Assembly: GCA_964648705.1 (NCBI GenBank)
Contig: CAZYOI010000022.1
Span: forward strand, 1-9,638
Reading direction: 5' to 3'
From: CAZDXV01 sp964648705
GTDB taxonomy: Bacteria > Patescibacteriota > Minisyncoccia > Minisyncoccales > GWA2-38-27
DNA length: 9,638 nucleotides
Shown: piece by piece, positions 1 to 6,202 of the stretch
Layout: every line of letters begins with the position of its first letter
How positions within the stretch are numbered: position 1 is the first letter of the stretch
Notes under the pieces: model-generated
The model's database searches: none
Told to the model about the DNA's origin: nothing
The model's input: the letters and a program-made list of their open reading frames with translations, nothing else
Program-made: the position numbers and the translations under genes

Positions 1-58
1 TTACATTCTCTGACTTTAAAAACAGTTCTCCAAAAGCTATTAAAATTCCTTTTTTCAT
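1..58 (-). CDS. Partial: N-terminus of a probable ThiI-like tRNA 4-thiouridine synthetase
   Basis: An ATG on the minus strand overlaps the TGA of mnmA as ATGA and opens a frame that runs off the window edge, giving 19 residues. The piece contains GELFLKSENV, which resembles the start of the N-terminal ferredoxin-like/THUMP region of ThiI proteins (typically YGEIxLKGxN). ThiI puts the sulfur of 4-thiouridine at position 8 of tRNA and takes it from IscS as persulfide. A position directly after mnmA, in a region that also encodes IscS, fits that role, and the 4-nt overlap implies translational coupling. Only 19 residues are visible, so the PP-loop and rhodanese parts cannot be judged. Another THUMP-type protein is possible. 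Confidence 0.5.
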   Translation of the reverse strand, partial: MKKGILIAFGELFLKSENV

Positions 59-1053
59 AGTATTTTATCAATAATCCCTCCTCCTAAAAGCTCTTCTTTT
101 CTGTAAAATACTGCAGACTGACCCGGAGTTACAGCTTCCTGAGGATTTTTAAACTCTACTATCCCCTTTTCAAAAACCTCAGCCTCTGAGGCCTTATGAC
201 CGTATCTTATCTTAGCTTTAACTTTTAAAGGAAAAGAGGGCTTTTCTGAAATCCAATTTACATCTTTAGCTTTAAGTTTTTTTGAAAGAAGATCTTTTTT
301 ATCTTTGCTTACAATTAAAACATTATTCTTAAGATCCTTTTTTATAACATAAAAAGGACCTCCGGATAAGCCTATTCTCTTTCTCTGGCCTATGGTATAG
401 AACCAAAGACCATCATGAGAGCCTAAGATATTACCTTTTTTATCTTTTATCTTACCAAGGTTCTTTTTCAAATACTTTTTAAGAAAATCTTCTGTTGTTT
501 TTTCAATAAAGCATACTTCCTGGGATTCTTGAGCGTCAAAAACAGGAATTCCTGATTCTTTAGCTTTTTTTCTTATCTCTTCTTTTGTAAAGATTCCATT
601 GGGGAATAGGCATTTTTCTATAATATCCTTATCAAGCTTCCATAAAAAGTATGACTGGTCTTTTTTTTCGTCTTTTGCTTTAAAGAGCTTATTATTTTTT
701 TTAATAACATAATGCCCTGTAGCAATATAATCTGCCTTTTTCTTTTTCAATTCTTCAAATAGGACCTTAAACTTTATTTCCCTATTGCAGACAACGCAGG
801 GATTGGGAGTTCTTCCCTTTTTATGCTCTTTTAAGAAATAATCTATTATTTCCTTTTTGAATCTTTTCCTAATATCTATAACAGAAAAAGGAATATTCAA
901 AAACCTGGCAACTTTTCTTGCTCTTTTCTCTGCTTCAAAAGATCCTTCAAACAATTTGAAAAAGACAGCTTCTGCTTTAAAGCCTTTTTCTTTTAATAAT
1001 AAAGAGGCTGCGGCGCTATCCACCCCTCCCGAAATAGCTATTATTGCTTTCAT
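55..1053 (-). CDS. mnmA: tRNA-specific 2-thiouridylase MnmA
   Basis: This enzyme makes 2-thiouridine at wobble position U34 of tRNA(Lys/Glu/Gln), adenylating the base and transferring sulfur derived from IscS. The 332-residue product shows the PP-loop SGGVDS at residues 8-13, the nucleophilic cysteine motif NPCVVCN (C86, C89), GHYV at 113-116, DQSYFL at 132-137, and the second catalytic cysteine in SQEVCFI (C181). GQRKRIGL follows at 222-229, then a C-terminal beta-barrel region ending near GGGII. It is somewhat shorter than the roughly 360-370 residues usual for the family, but all landmark motifs are present, so it should be active. The start codon has no Shine-Dalgarno sequence and lies very close to a candidate promoter. 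Its stop overlaps the next start as ATGA. Confidence 0.95.
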   Translation of the reverse strand: MKAIIAISGGVDSAAASLLLKEKGFKAEAVFFKLFEGSFEAEKRARKVARFLNIPFSVIDIRKRFKKEIIDYFLKEHKKGRTPNPCVVCNREIKFKVLFEELKKKKADYIATGHYVIKKNNKLFKAKDEKKDQSYFLWKLDKDIIEKCLFPNGIFTKEEIRKKAKESGIPVFDAQESQEVCFIEKTTEDFLKKYLKKNLGKIKDKKGNILGSHDGLWFYTIGQRKRIGLSGGPFYVIKKDLKNNVLIVSKDKKDLLSKKLKAKDVNWISEKPSFPLKVKAKIRYGHKASEAEVFEKGIVEFKNPQEAVTPGQSAVFYRKEELLGGGIIDKIL

Positions 1054-1061
1054 ATAGTTCT

Positions 1062-1090
1062 AATTTAGCTTTTTTTCAGCTTTAAAACAA
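1062..1090 (-). promoter_or_regulatory. Candidate mnmA promoter
   Basis: On the minus strand, TTGTTT (1085-1090) and TAAATT (1062-1067) are separated by 17 nt. They lie just after the preceding terminator and end 8 nt before the mnmA ATG. The expected transcription start would leave almost no 5' leader, which fits the missing Shine-Dalgarno sequence. The hexamers are only moderately close to consensus, so this is a proposal. Confidence 0.4.
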
Positions 1091-1091
1091 G

Positions 1092-1115
1092 AAAAAAGGC
1101 CCTTATTAGGGCCTT
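1092..1115 (-). terminator. Rho-independent terminator after the zinc-ribbon gene
   Basis: An 8-bp GC-rich stem (AGGGCCTT at 1108-1115 with AAGGCCCT at 1096-1103, 4-nt loop) is followed on the minus strand by a T run. The stop codon of the small zinc-ribbon gene overlaps the stem. It separates the upstream rrf2-iscS-iscU group from mnmA, so mnmA is either read through at reduced level or uses its own promoter. Confidence 0.85.
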
Positions 1116-1302
1116 AAGGACGGCTTTCTTCTGAATAGTCGTCTTCCACGGAAGGGCTCCCCGGAGGAAGAGAATGCCTTCCTCTTCTTTCTGTATGAGC
1201 CCTGAAATTGGTGCGGCCCATGCATTCTTTACAGAAGCCCGTTTTGCTTCGGGTGTCTCTTCCGCACCCCAGACAGCATCTGAGCTCTCTCTGTTTTGCC
1301 AT
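1114..1302 (-). CDS. Small zinc-ribbon protein of unknown function (62 aa)
   Basis: The 62-residue product begins with a compact treble-Cys pattern: CCLGC (C9, C10, C13), then CKEC (C24, C27), which is a plausible two-knuckle zinc ribbon over residues 9-27. The rest is basic (RAHTERRGRH, 34-43) followed by an acidic Ser/Glu-rich tail, so it could bind nucleic acid or a ribosome-associated partner. It has its own candidate promoter upstream and a terminator at its stop, and it looks richer in GC than the neighbouring genes. It lies between the DNA glycosylase and mnmA. I do not recognise a named family. Coding status rests on the cysteine pattern, the upstream promoter and the terminator placement. 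Confidence 0.75.
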   Translation of the reverse strand: MAKQRELRCCLGCGRDTRSKTGFCKECMGRTNFRAHTERRGRHSLPPGSPSVEDDYSEESRP

Positions 1303-1332
1303 CTCTTTCTCTTTCTTAGCTGAACCTTTTTT

Positions 1333-1363
1333 ATAATATTAGTAGTTTTAAAAGAATTGTCAA
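1333..1363 (-). promoter_or_regulatory. Candidate promoter of the zinc-ribbon gene
   Basis: A perfect TTGACA (minus strand, 1358-1363) overlaps the TGA stop of the glycosylase gene. Possible -10 boxes are TAATAT at 1336-1341 (16-nt spacer) and TATTAT at 1333-1338 (19-nt spacer). It lies about 30-60 nt upstream of the zinc-ribbon start and suggests that this small gene can be transcribed separately from the iscS operon. Confidence 0.55.
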
Positions 1364-1914
1364 GCCAAATCCTTTTTATATCCTTTAATTAAAAACCTCA
1401 GCTTTCTTTTAGCCCAGTAAGGCCCCGCGTAATCTATTCCTATTCTAGAGGTTTTGACAATATTAGAAGGATCTTTCCCCTCTTCTATCCATACTTTATT
1501 ACTGGAAACCAAATCCTCTCCATAAAAAGACTTGTCTAACTTTAAATAGCAGCATAATTTACCGGGACCGGAAGCTACAGAGATATCTTCTCTTGGAAAA
1601 TCCAAAGCTCTTATTAAGATGCATTCCGGAATACCCTCTTTAAAGGTAGAAATATTAAACTGCCAGTACATACCGTAAACCAAATAAATGTAAACAAAGC
1701 CTCCCTTATAGAAAGCAGCTTTATTTCTGGGAGTCACCTTGCCTGAGAAAGCGTGGGAGGCTCTGTCTTTGGGACCCAAATAGGCCTCTGTCTCTATTAT
1801 CTTTCCTTTCAATTCTTTCCCCCTGTATTTTCTGACTAAATACTTTCCTAATATATTTTCTGCCACCTCAAGGGTAGGTTTTGAATAAAAGCTTCTTTTT
1901 AGTCTTTTAGCCAT
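1360..1914 (-). CDS. 3-methyladenine DNA glycosylase, AAG/MPG family
   Basis: This is a base-excision repair enzyme that removes alkylated purines such as 3-methyladenine. The 184-residue product follows the AAG family closely. ETEAY at 41-45 holds the catalytic glutamate (E43, equivalent to human E125) and the base-flipping tyrosine (Y45, equivalent to Y127). SHAF gives H54 (equivalent to H136), then TPRN at 61-64, VYGMYWQFN at 79-87, LIRAL at 100-104, GPGKL at 116-120 and a C-terminal SRIGI at 156-160. Its length is normal for bacterial members. Its start lies inside the 3' end of iscU (16-nt overlap), so it is cotranslated with Fe-S assembly genes. This enzyme class has no Fe-S cluster, so the link is probably one of expression rather than chemistry. 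Confidence 0.93.
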   Translation of the reverse strand: MAKRLKRSFYSKPTLEVAENILGKYLVRKYRGKELKGKIIETEAYLGPKDRASHAFSGKVTPRNKAAFYKGGFVYIYLVYGMYWQFNISTFKEGIPECILIRALDFPREDISVASGPGKLCCYLKLDKSFYGEDLVSSNKVWIEEGKDPSNIVKTSRIGIDYAGPYWAKRKLRFLIKGYKKDLA

Positions 1915-2372
1915 TCTTTATACTTCTCTTCTATTATCTTTTTCTCTTTATCTATTCTTTGATGTCTTTTCTCCAGATCTTTTGAAATATTTCTCTTGTT
2001 CTTTTTCAAATAATCATAAATAGCTTCAGCTAAAGCGTCGGAAGCCAAAAGAGAACAGTGTATCTTTATGGGCGGCAGCTTTTCCAAAGATCCAATTATT
2101 TTGTCTTTGCCTATTTTCAAAGCTTCTTTTATTGCCTTTCCTTTAGCCAGTTCCGTTACCATGCTGCTGGTGGCTATAGCGGCCGCACATCCGTAGGTTT
2201 CAAACTTAACATCTGTTATGACATCTTTTTTAACTTTAATGTAAAGATACATAACATCGCCACAATAAAAATTTCCCACCTTTCCCACTCCATCAGCGTT
2301 CTCTATCTTTCCGTAGTTTCTAGGATTCTTAAAATGCTCTATTACTTTTTTGGAATACAAATTATTTCCCAT
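1899..2372 (-). CDS. iscU: Fe-S cluster assembly scaffold IscU/NifU-N family
   Basis: This is the scaffold on which IscS-derived sulfur and iron are built into [2Fe-2S] clusters. The 157-residue product has the family's ligand set: C37 with D39 in YCGDVM, C62 in YGCAAAIA, and H105-C106 in HCSLLA. PPIKIH stands where the HscA-recognition LPPVK motif sits in IscU proteins. The conserved asparagine-proline start (HFKNPRNYG, 13-21) is also present. The IscU domain ends near residue 125 and is followed by about 32 highly charged residues predicted as a helix, which ordinary IscU proteins lack. The gene starts 11 nt inside the end of iscS and runs 16 nt into the glycosylase gene. No Shine-Dalgarno sequence is visible, so translation is probably coupled. 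Confidence 0.93.
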   Translation of the reverse strand: MGNNLYSKKVIEHFKNPRNYGKIENADGVGKVGNFYCGDVMYLYIKVKKDVITDVKFETYGCAAAIATSSMVTELAKGKAIKEALKIGKDKIIGSLEKLPPIKIHCSLLASDALAEAIYDYLKKNKRNISKDLEKRHQRIDKEKKIIEEKYKEWLKD

Positions 2373-3501
2373 AAGGAGATATTTCTCTTAATTCTTTTAC
2401 AATTTTAGGCAAAACTTTTAAAAAGTAATCTATGTCTTTTTCTTTGGTATATCTTCCTAAACTAACCCTTAAAGACCCATGAGCTTCTTGGGGTTTCAGC
2501 CCTAAAGCCATTAAAACATGGCTGGGCTCCAGCTTTTCAGAAGAGCAGGCTGAACCCGTAGAAACAGCTACTCCTTTCATATCAAGCTGAAGCATCAAGG
2601 ACTCTCCTTCTATAAAAGAGAACCTGAAGTTGGCATTGTTGGGAAGCCTCCTATCTGAAGATCCGTTAAGATAAGACTGGTCAATTTTCAAAACCTCTTT
2701 TATCATTTTATCTCTCAATTCTGCCTGTCTTTTCCCCTCTTTTTCCATTTCTTCAAAGCAAAGCTCTGTAGCCCTGCCAAACCCTACAATAGAAGGAACA
2801 TTCAAAGTGGAAGATCTTAAACCTCTCTCCTGTCCTCCTCCGTGCAATAAAGGATCTATTTTAATCCCCTTTTTGACAAAAAGAAGGGCTGCTCCTTTTG
2901 GGCCGTACATTTTATGAGAGCTTGCTGTCATCAAATCTATATTCTCAATATCTAAAGGAATCTTTCCAAAACTCTGGGAAGCATCTGTATGAAAAAGAAC
3001 TTCCTTTTCTCTGCATATTTTTCCTATCTCTTTTACAGGTTGAATCGTCCCTATTTCATTGGAAGCGTGGATTACAGAAACCAAAACCGTCTCTTTTCTT
3101 ATCTCTTTTTCAATATCTGAAGGATCAACAAAACCCTCCTTATTGACAGGAACTTTAGTTACCTTGTACCCTTCTTTTTTTAAGCTTTCTACAGCTTCCA
3201 AAACGCAAGGATGCTCTATTGAAGAGATTATAATGTGAGATCCCTCATTGGCGGAAGCCAGCCCTTTTAAAGCCCAGTTATTGCTTTCTGTGGCAGAACC
3301 TGTAAAAAACAGCTCTTCAGAAGAAACTCCTAGAAGATCTGCTATTTTCTCTCTGGCTTTTTCTGCGGCTTCTTTTGCCTCTTGGCCCCAGCTGTGAAGA
3401 GAAACCGTATTGCCGAATTTCTCTGCAAAGTAGGGCTTCATAACTTTAAAAACAGAAGGGTCTAAGGGAGTAGTAGCTGCATAATCTAAATATGCTTTCA
3501 T
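2362..3501 (-). CDS. iscS: Cysteine desulfurase IscS/NifS family
   Basis: This PLP enzyme converts cysteine to alanine and carries the released sulfur as a persulfide, which it passes to IscU and, here probably, to MnmA and ThiI. The 379-residue product has the family's usual length. It shows the LDYAATTPLDP start, TESNNWALKG at 71-80, HASNEIGTIQP at 145-155, HTDASQ at 171-176, the PLP-binding lysine K197 in SSHKMYGPKG, and the long active-site loop with catalytic C319 in GSACSSEKLEPSHVL, which marks a group I (IscS/NifS) enzyme. SLRVSLGRY follows at 343-351. The start codon overlaps the rrf2 stop by 4 nt (ATGA) and the 3' end overlaps iscU, so the three genes form one tight operon. Confidence 0.96.
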   Translation of the reverse strand: MKAYLDYAATTPLDPSVFKVMKPYFAEKFGNTVSLHSWGQEAKEAAEKAREKIADLLGVSSEELFFTGSATESNNWALKGLASANEGSHIIISSIEHPCVLEAVESLKKEGYKVTKVPVNKEGFVDPSDIEKEIRKETVLVSVIHASNEIGTIQPVKEIGKICREKEVLFHTDASQSFGKIPLDIENIDLMTASSHKMYGPKGAALLFVKKGIKIDPLLHGGGQERGLRSSTLNVPSIVGFGRATELCFEEMEKEGKRQAELRDKMIKEVLKIDQSYLNGSSDRRLPNNANFRFSFIEGESLMLQLDMKGVAVSTGSACSSEKLEPSHVLMALGLKPQEAHGSLRVSLGRYTKEKDIDYFLKVLPKIVKELREISPYGK

Positions 3502-3887
3502 TTTATTAAATCAGCTAAGGTTATAGAGTTTAAAGTGGAATCCAAAGAATCCCCAACCTCATTCCAAAGCCCCTGAGAAGAGCAGGCTCCGGCTTTGGGA
3601 CATCCCATGCACCCTACAGGAGCTATATCCTCCTCCAAAGCTTCCATTATCTCTGAAGCTTTAATTTTCTCGGGACTTTTAGAAAGAAAATATCCTCCCT
3701 TAGTCCCCTTTTTAGCTTTAACCAATCCTGACTTCTCAAGATCTGCCATTATCTTCTCTAAAAAATCAAAGGAAATATCTTCTTTTTTAGATATCTCTTT
3801 TATAGGGGACACTCTTTTCTCGGGGAATACTTTTGCCAGATAAACCATAGCCCTTATTCCGTATTGAGTTCTTTTTGATATTTTCAT
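3498..3887 (-). CDS. iscR: Rrf2-family Fe-S regulator, IscR-like
   Basis: The 129-residue product is an Rrf2 winged-helix regulator. The helix-turn-helix covers about residues 1-70 (TQYGIRAMVYLA at 7-18, ISFDFLEKIMADLEKSGLV at 38-56, then KGGYFL in the wing). A cysteine cluster C93, C96 and C102 (CMGCPKAGAC) is placed like the [2Fe-2S] ligands of IscR, although the first spacing is x2 rather than IscR's x5. In IscR, cluster-loaded protein represses the isc operon, so the gene product senses Fe-S demand. It is first in an operon with iscS and iscU, and a palindromic site lies over its promoter, which supports autoregulation. No Shine-Dalgarno sequence is visible and the leader seems to be only a few nucleotides long. 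Confidence 0.9.
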   Translation of the reverse strand: MKISKRTQYGIRAMVYLAKVFPEKRVSPIKEISKKEDISFDFLEKIMADLEKSGLVKAKKGTKGGYFLSKSPEKIKASEIMEALEEDIAPVGCMGCPKAGACSSQGLWNEVGDSLDSTLNSITLADLIK

Positions 3888-3888
3888 A

Positions 3889-3913
3889 ATAACCGACTAA
3901 TATAGTCTGTATT
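3889..3913 (-). promoter_or_regulatory. IscR type 1-like operator over the rrf2-iscS-iscU promoter
   Basis: A perfect inverted repeat GACTA-TAT-TAGTC lies at 3895-3907, ending 7 nt before the rrf2 ATG. Its centre (GACT, A, TAT, T, AGTC) and right flank (GG, T, TAT) match the published E. coli IscR type 1 consensus well; the left flank matches poorly. A -10-like TATATT sits inside the palindrome, so a bound regulator would block RNA polymerase. No good -35 was found at the proper distance. A TTGACA lies further upstream at 3937-3942, but the spacing is too long. Confidence 0.65.
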
Positions 3914-3941
3914 CAGTTTAACAAAGAAAAAAAAGATGTCA

Positions 3942-3970
3942 ACAAAAAGCCCGGGCAGAACCCGGGCTTT
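3942..3970 (-). terminator. Strong rho-independent terminator after the PPC-domain gene
   Basis: A 10-bp stem of AAAGCCCGGG (3946-3955) with CCCGGGCTTT (3961-3970) and a 5-nt loop is followed on the minus strand by TTTTTGTT. It closes the DUF4870/PPC-domain transcript and insulates the rrf2 operon, whose upstream region begins directly after the T tract. Confidence 0.93.
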
Positions 3971-3986
3971 CCAATCAATCCCTTTT

Positions 3987-5093
3987 CTACTCTTCCATCT
4001 GCTGATCTCCCTGATCTTTTCCTTTTTTCTTCTTAACAATAATAACTATTACTATAACCAATACAATCAGGAAAATAACACCTCCGGCAACGGGAAGAAC
4101 TACATAATATATCAATCCCTTTATGCCCTCCTTTATTGCTTCTTTGGCTTTTTCTCCCCCTTCCTGCATTTGCCTGGTAATCTGATCAATATCCTGAGGA
4201 ACTCCCTTTTCAGAGAAAGGAACTAAGTTCTTGAGCTCCTCTGAGATTCCCTCCTTTTCTTCAATAGTCAAACTGTATTCTGTTAAGCCGCTGCATGTAG
4301 GATAATCTCTGCAGGAGACAGCAATATAGTAGTTCCCTCCTGCATAGGCTGGAACTTCATTTTTAACTATAGCGCCCTCATTGGCAGATCTCTCGCTGCG
4401 TATCTCTCTTCTGTTTCCGTCTAAAATAGCCACTTCCAAGATTTCATCGGTAGGAGGAACAACTCTTGTACTAAGGGTTTTGCCTCCTCTAACTGAAACC
4501 TTGTAGACATCTTTTTCATCTGATCCTTCCTCTCCGGAAAGGAATCCCTGATACTCGCCAGGACTAACCTCCATAGCTTTTTCAATAGAGCCTCCAGCGT
4601 CTGTTCCAGATTGAGCGTCATAATAATCTGAAACAGAAATACTCAGTCCCTTAACATTAATTCCTTCACCGGGCTTCTCGCATCTGAGAACCAGAAAATA
4701 GTCATATTCTGGCTGATCGGAGTTTGGAATCCAGCTTATTTCGCTCGAATTATAATCGCTGCTGTTGCAATCTACAAGAAAATTCTCCTTGTTTACGGCG
4801 GTTCTGTCGGGGTCATACACTCCCCAAACAATATCATAATAATGATACCTGCTGCTGTTAGGAGTGCATCTATACTGAAAACTGGCTTCTATTCCCTGAC
4901 CGGCCTTCAAGTTCAGCTTGTAGTAAAGGGCTTCATCCCCTTCAATAATAAAATCATCGTAATTCCCGGGTTCAATAGAAACTGCTTCCTCAAAACTAGC
5001 GCCGCCTTCAGGAATGGAAGATGCGCTAACCGATCCTCCTGCCAAAAAGAGAAAACTGACCAAAATAAGGCCTAGGATTTTTTTGTAATGCAT
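3987..5093 (-). CDS. Secreted, membrane-anchored protein with two PPC-like domains
   Basis: The 368-residue product begins with a signal peptide (KK, hydrophobic stretch 6-20, likely cleavage near VSASS at 22-26). Two beta-rich modules resemble bacterial pre-peptidase C-terminal (PPC) domains: about 28-155 (Y-D-D-F-I, then ALYYKLNLKAGQ) and about 168-278 (GEYQGFL, then DVYKVSVRGGKTL, ending YSLTIEE). An amphipathic linker (285-327) leads to one hydrophobic span (328-353) followed by KKKKGK, so the bulk should face outside with a short cytoplasmic tail. Five cysteines, including a close C261/C267 pair, suggest disulfides. No catalytic motif is seen, so an adhesive or scaffold role is a guess. 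It lies 22 nt downstream of the DUF4870 gene, probably on the same transcript. Confidence 0.8.
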   Translation of the reverse strand: MHYKKILGLILVSFLFLAGGSVSASSIPEGGASFEEAVSIEPGNYDDFIIEGDEALYYKLNLKAGQGIEASFQYRCTPNSSRYHYYDIVWGVYDPDRTAVNKENFLVDCNSSDYNSSEISWIPNSDQPEYDYFLVLRCEKPGEGINVKGLSISVSDYYDAQSGTDAGGSIEKAMEVSPGEYQGFLSGEEGSDEKDVYKVSVRGGKTLSTRVVPPTDEILEVAILDGNRREIRSERSANEGAIVKNEVPAYAGGNYYIAVSCRDYPTCSGLTEYSLTIEEKEGISEELKNLVPFSEKGVPQDIDQITRQMQEGGEKAKEAIKEGIKGLIYYVVLPVAGGVIFLIVLVIVIVIIVKKKKGKDQGDQQMEE

Positions 5094-5115
5094 TATCGCT
5101 TTTCAAAATTAAAGT

Positions 5116-5457
5116 TTAAAACTTTGAAGCAAAGCTGCCAATAACAGGAAGAGGTTTCTTTTTTCCGCCGACTACATTCACTATTCCCATAATAGAAAGG
5201 ATAAACCATATAATCCAGGCTACAAATCCTATCAGCCAGCCGATAATAGGAATCCAGGCAATAATCATAGTGGCTATCTCAGCTATAAAAAGGACTAATC
5301 CCTGCTTGGCGTGATACTGGGCAAAATCATTTCCTTTGGCAGTCAGCATAGGAATTAAGAAAAGAATCCCTATATAGCTTAAAACAGCTATCATATTGTT
5401 GTCTCCTCCCTGAGAACCAGAAGGTTTTGGAGGGGCTTGCGGTTTTTCTCCATTCAT
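5116..5457 (-). CDS. DUF4870/Tic20-like small integral membrane protein
   Basis: The 113-residue product has a Pro/Gly-rich cytoplasmic-type N-terminus (1-20) and then three hydrophobic spans (about 23-39, 52-72 and 75-97). The pattern AVLSYIGILFLIPML, the segment around FAQYHAKQGLVLF (45-57), and a C-terminal GKKKPLPVIG (98-107) are typical of the DUF4870 family of small multispan proteins of unknown function. It is first in a two-gene unit with the PPC-domain surface protein, which suggests a shared envelope role. An extended -10 promoter lies about 57 nt upstream. There is no Shine-Dalgarno sequence before the ATG. Confidence 0.82.
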   Translation of the reverse strand: MNGEKPQAPPKPSGSQGGDNNMIAVLSYIGILFLIPMLTAKGNDFAQYHAKQGLVLFIAEIATMIIAWIPIIGWLIGFVAWIIWFILSIMGIVNVVGGKKKPLPVIGSFASKF

Positions 5458-5513
5458 AAAATTAAGCTAAATTAAATTTATAACGACCTTGAACCTTATT
5501 AAAGGATTCTTTG

Positions 5514-5522
5514 ATTATAACA
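5514..5522 (-). promoter_or_regulatory. Extended -10 promoter of the DUF4870/PPC unit
   Basis: The minus strand reads TGTTATAAT: a perfect TATAAT (5514-5519) preceded by the TGn extension. The -35 region is poor (CTTTAT at 17 nt), as is common for extended -10 promoters. The predicted leader to the ATG at 5457 is about 50 nt. Confidence 0.6.
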
Positions 5523-5603
5523 GCTACAGATTGGAAATAAAGCTTTTTTTCCACACCTCTTCTTATCTTTTAATATACGCATTTTTTCTGTTTATATAAA
5601 AAT

Positions 5604-5627
5604 AAAAAAACTCCATATTTTATGGGG
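5604..5627 (-). terminator. Rho-independent terminator downstream of the toxin gene
   Basis: CTCCATA (5611-5617) pairs with TATGGGG (5621-5627), with one G-T pair and a 3-nt loop. On the minus strand the stem is followed by seven Ts. It would end the transcript of the RelE-like toxin about 150 nt after its stop. Confidence 0.75.
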
Positions 5628-5776
5628 AATCATAGCTCCGTATCCTGAAGAAAATCCGAACTTTTTCAAAGAGAATTCGGAATAATGAAGAAGGAATTTT
5701 TGCCCTTTTGCTTCAGCGATTGCAGAATACACGCGGTTGCTTTTATATAAAAGCTTAACTTCTCATAAAAATAGTT

Positions 5777-6043
5777 TCAATCCCATAATTTGTAAATGGA
5801 GTACTCTTCAACCGAATAAAACCAAACCGTATTAGAATTCCTAAACTCAGAAATGACCCTGTATTCTCGATTTATAGAAAAAGAAAGAAAACCTTTAAGG
5901 TTTCCTTTCAATTTATAGGTTTTAAGCCTAGAATCAAAGGGATCCCGACGAAATATTTTCTCTTTTTTCTCAGCAACTTTCTTTATAGATAAAGGAAGTC
6001 TTCTATACTCCCGGGCGAATTTACTCGAATACAATATTTCCAT
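5777..6043 (-). CDS. RelE/ParE-superfamily toxin
   Basis: The 88-residue product has the size and pattern of RelE/ParE toxins: FAREYRRLP (9-17), a helical segment with KIFRRDPFDSRLKTYKLKGNL (29-49), then FSINREYRVISEF (55-67) and a C-terminal VWFYSVEEYSIYK (73-85). RelE-type members cleave ribosome-bound mRNA, while ParE-type members poison gyrase; the sequence does not settle which applies. The terminal motif has EEYSIY where relatives usually carry a Gly-x-His-x-x-x-Tyr ending, so activity is uncertain. The gene lies 18 nt after the stop of a truncated antitoxin. No Shine-Dalgarno sequence is visible, so expression may depend on translation through the antitoxin frame, which now lacks a start. 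Confidence 0.85.
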   Translation of the reverse strand: MEILYSSKFAREYRRLPLSIKKVAEKKEKIFRRDPFDSRLKTYKLKGNLKGFLSFSINREYRVISEFRNSNTVWFYSVEEYSIYKLWD

Positions 6044-6061
6044 TAAAAACCCAAAACAGAA

Positions 6062-6202
6062 TTATCTTAAATCCTCTAATGATTTTAAACTTTTTCCTTT
6101 GCTAGAAGTAAGCTCTTTCCTGCTTTCTGATAATTCACGAAGAATTCTACCTTCAATCCATTTCCTTAAAAGATCGCGAAAGAACTCGCTTTTAGTAGTA
6201 TT
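6062..6202 (-). pseudogene. Antitoxin remnant, ribbon-helix-helix type, N-terminus lost
   Basis: Directly upstream of the toxin, in the right order for a toxin-antitoxin pair, about 46 codons read NTTKSEFFRDLLRKW and then a charged toxin-binding tail ending in KSLEDLR and a TAA stop. TTKSEFFRDLLRKWI matches the second helix of ribbon-helix-helix (CopG/ParD) antitoxins. The DNA-binding beta strand and first helix, which should precede it, are missing. The frame stays open upstream but enters the IS30 remnant and offers no ATG, GTG or TTG start. I read it as an antitoxin cut by the event that left the transposase fragment, with the junction between about 6199 and 6217. Confidence 0.75.

Larger units (their letters stand above)
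5458..5776. other. 319-nt intergenic stretch with a terminator, a palindrome and a short open frame
   Basis: This gap holds the extended -10 promoter at 5514-5522, the terminator at 5604-5627, and a perfect 16-bp palindrome GCTTTTATATAAAAGC at 5739-5754. A minus-strand open frame (5592-5762, 56 codons) has protein-like composition but no ATG near its beginning and no ribosome binding site, and it runs through the terminator. It may be a decayed gene end or chance. No RNA gene was recognised. Confidence 0.5.

Noticed and set aside
3937..3942. TTGACA upstream of rrf2 as its -35 box
   Set aside because: The only reasonable -10 candidates lie 21 nt or more away, too far for a standard promoter.
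5656..5683. TCCGAA/TTCGGA inverted repeat
   Set aside because: A 6-bp stem with a 15-nt AT-rich loop and no T run; weak and probably incidental.
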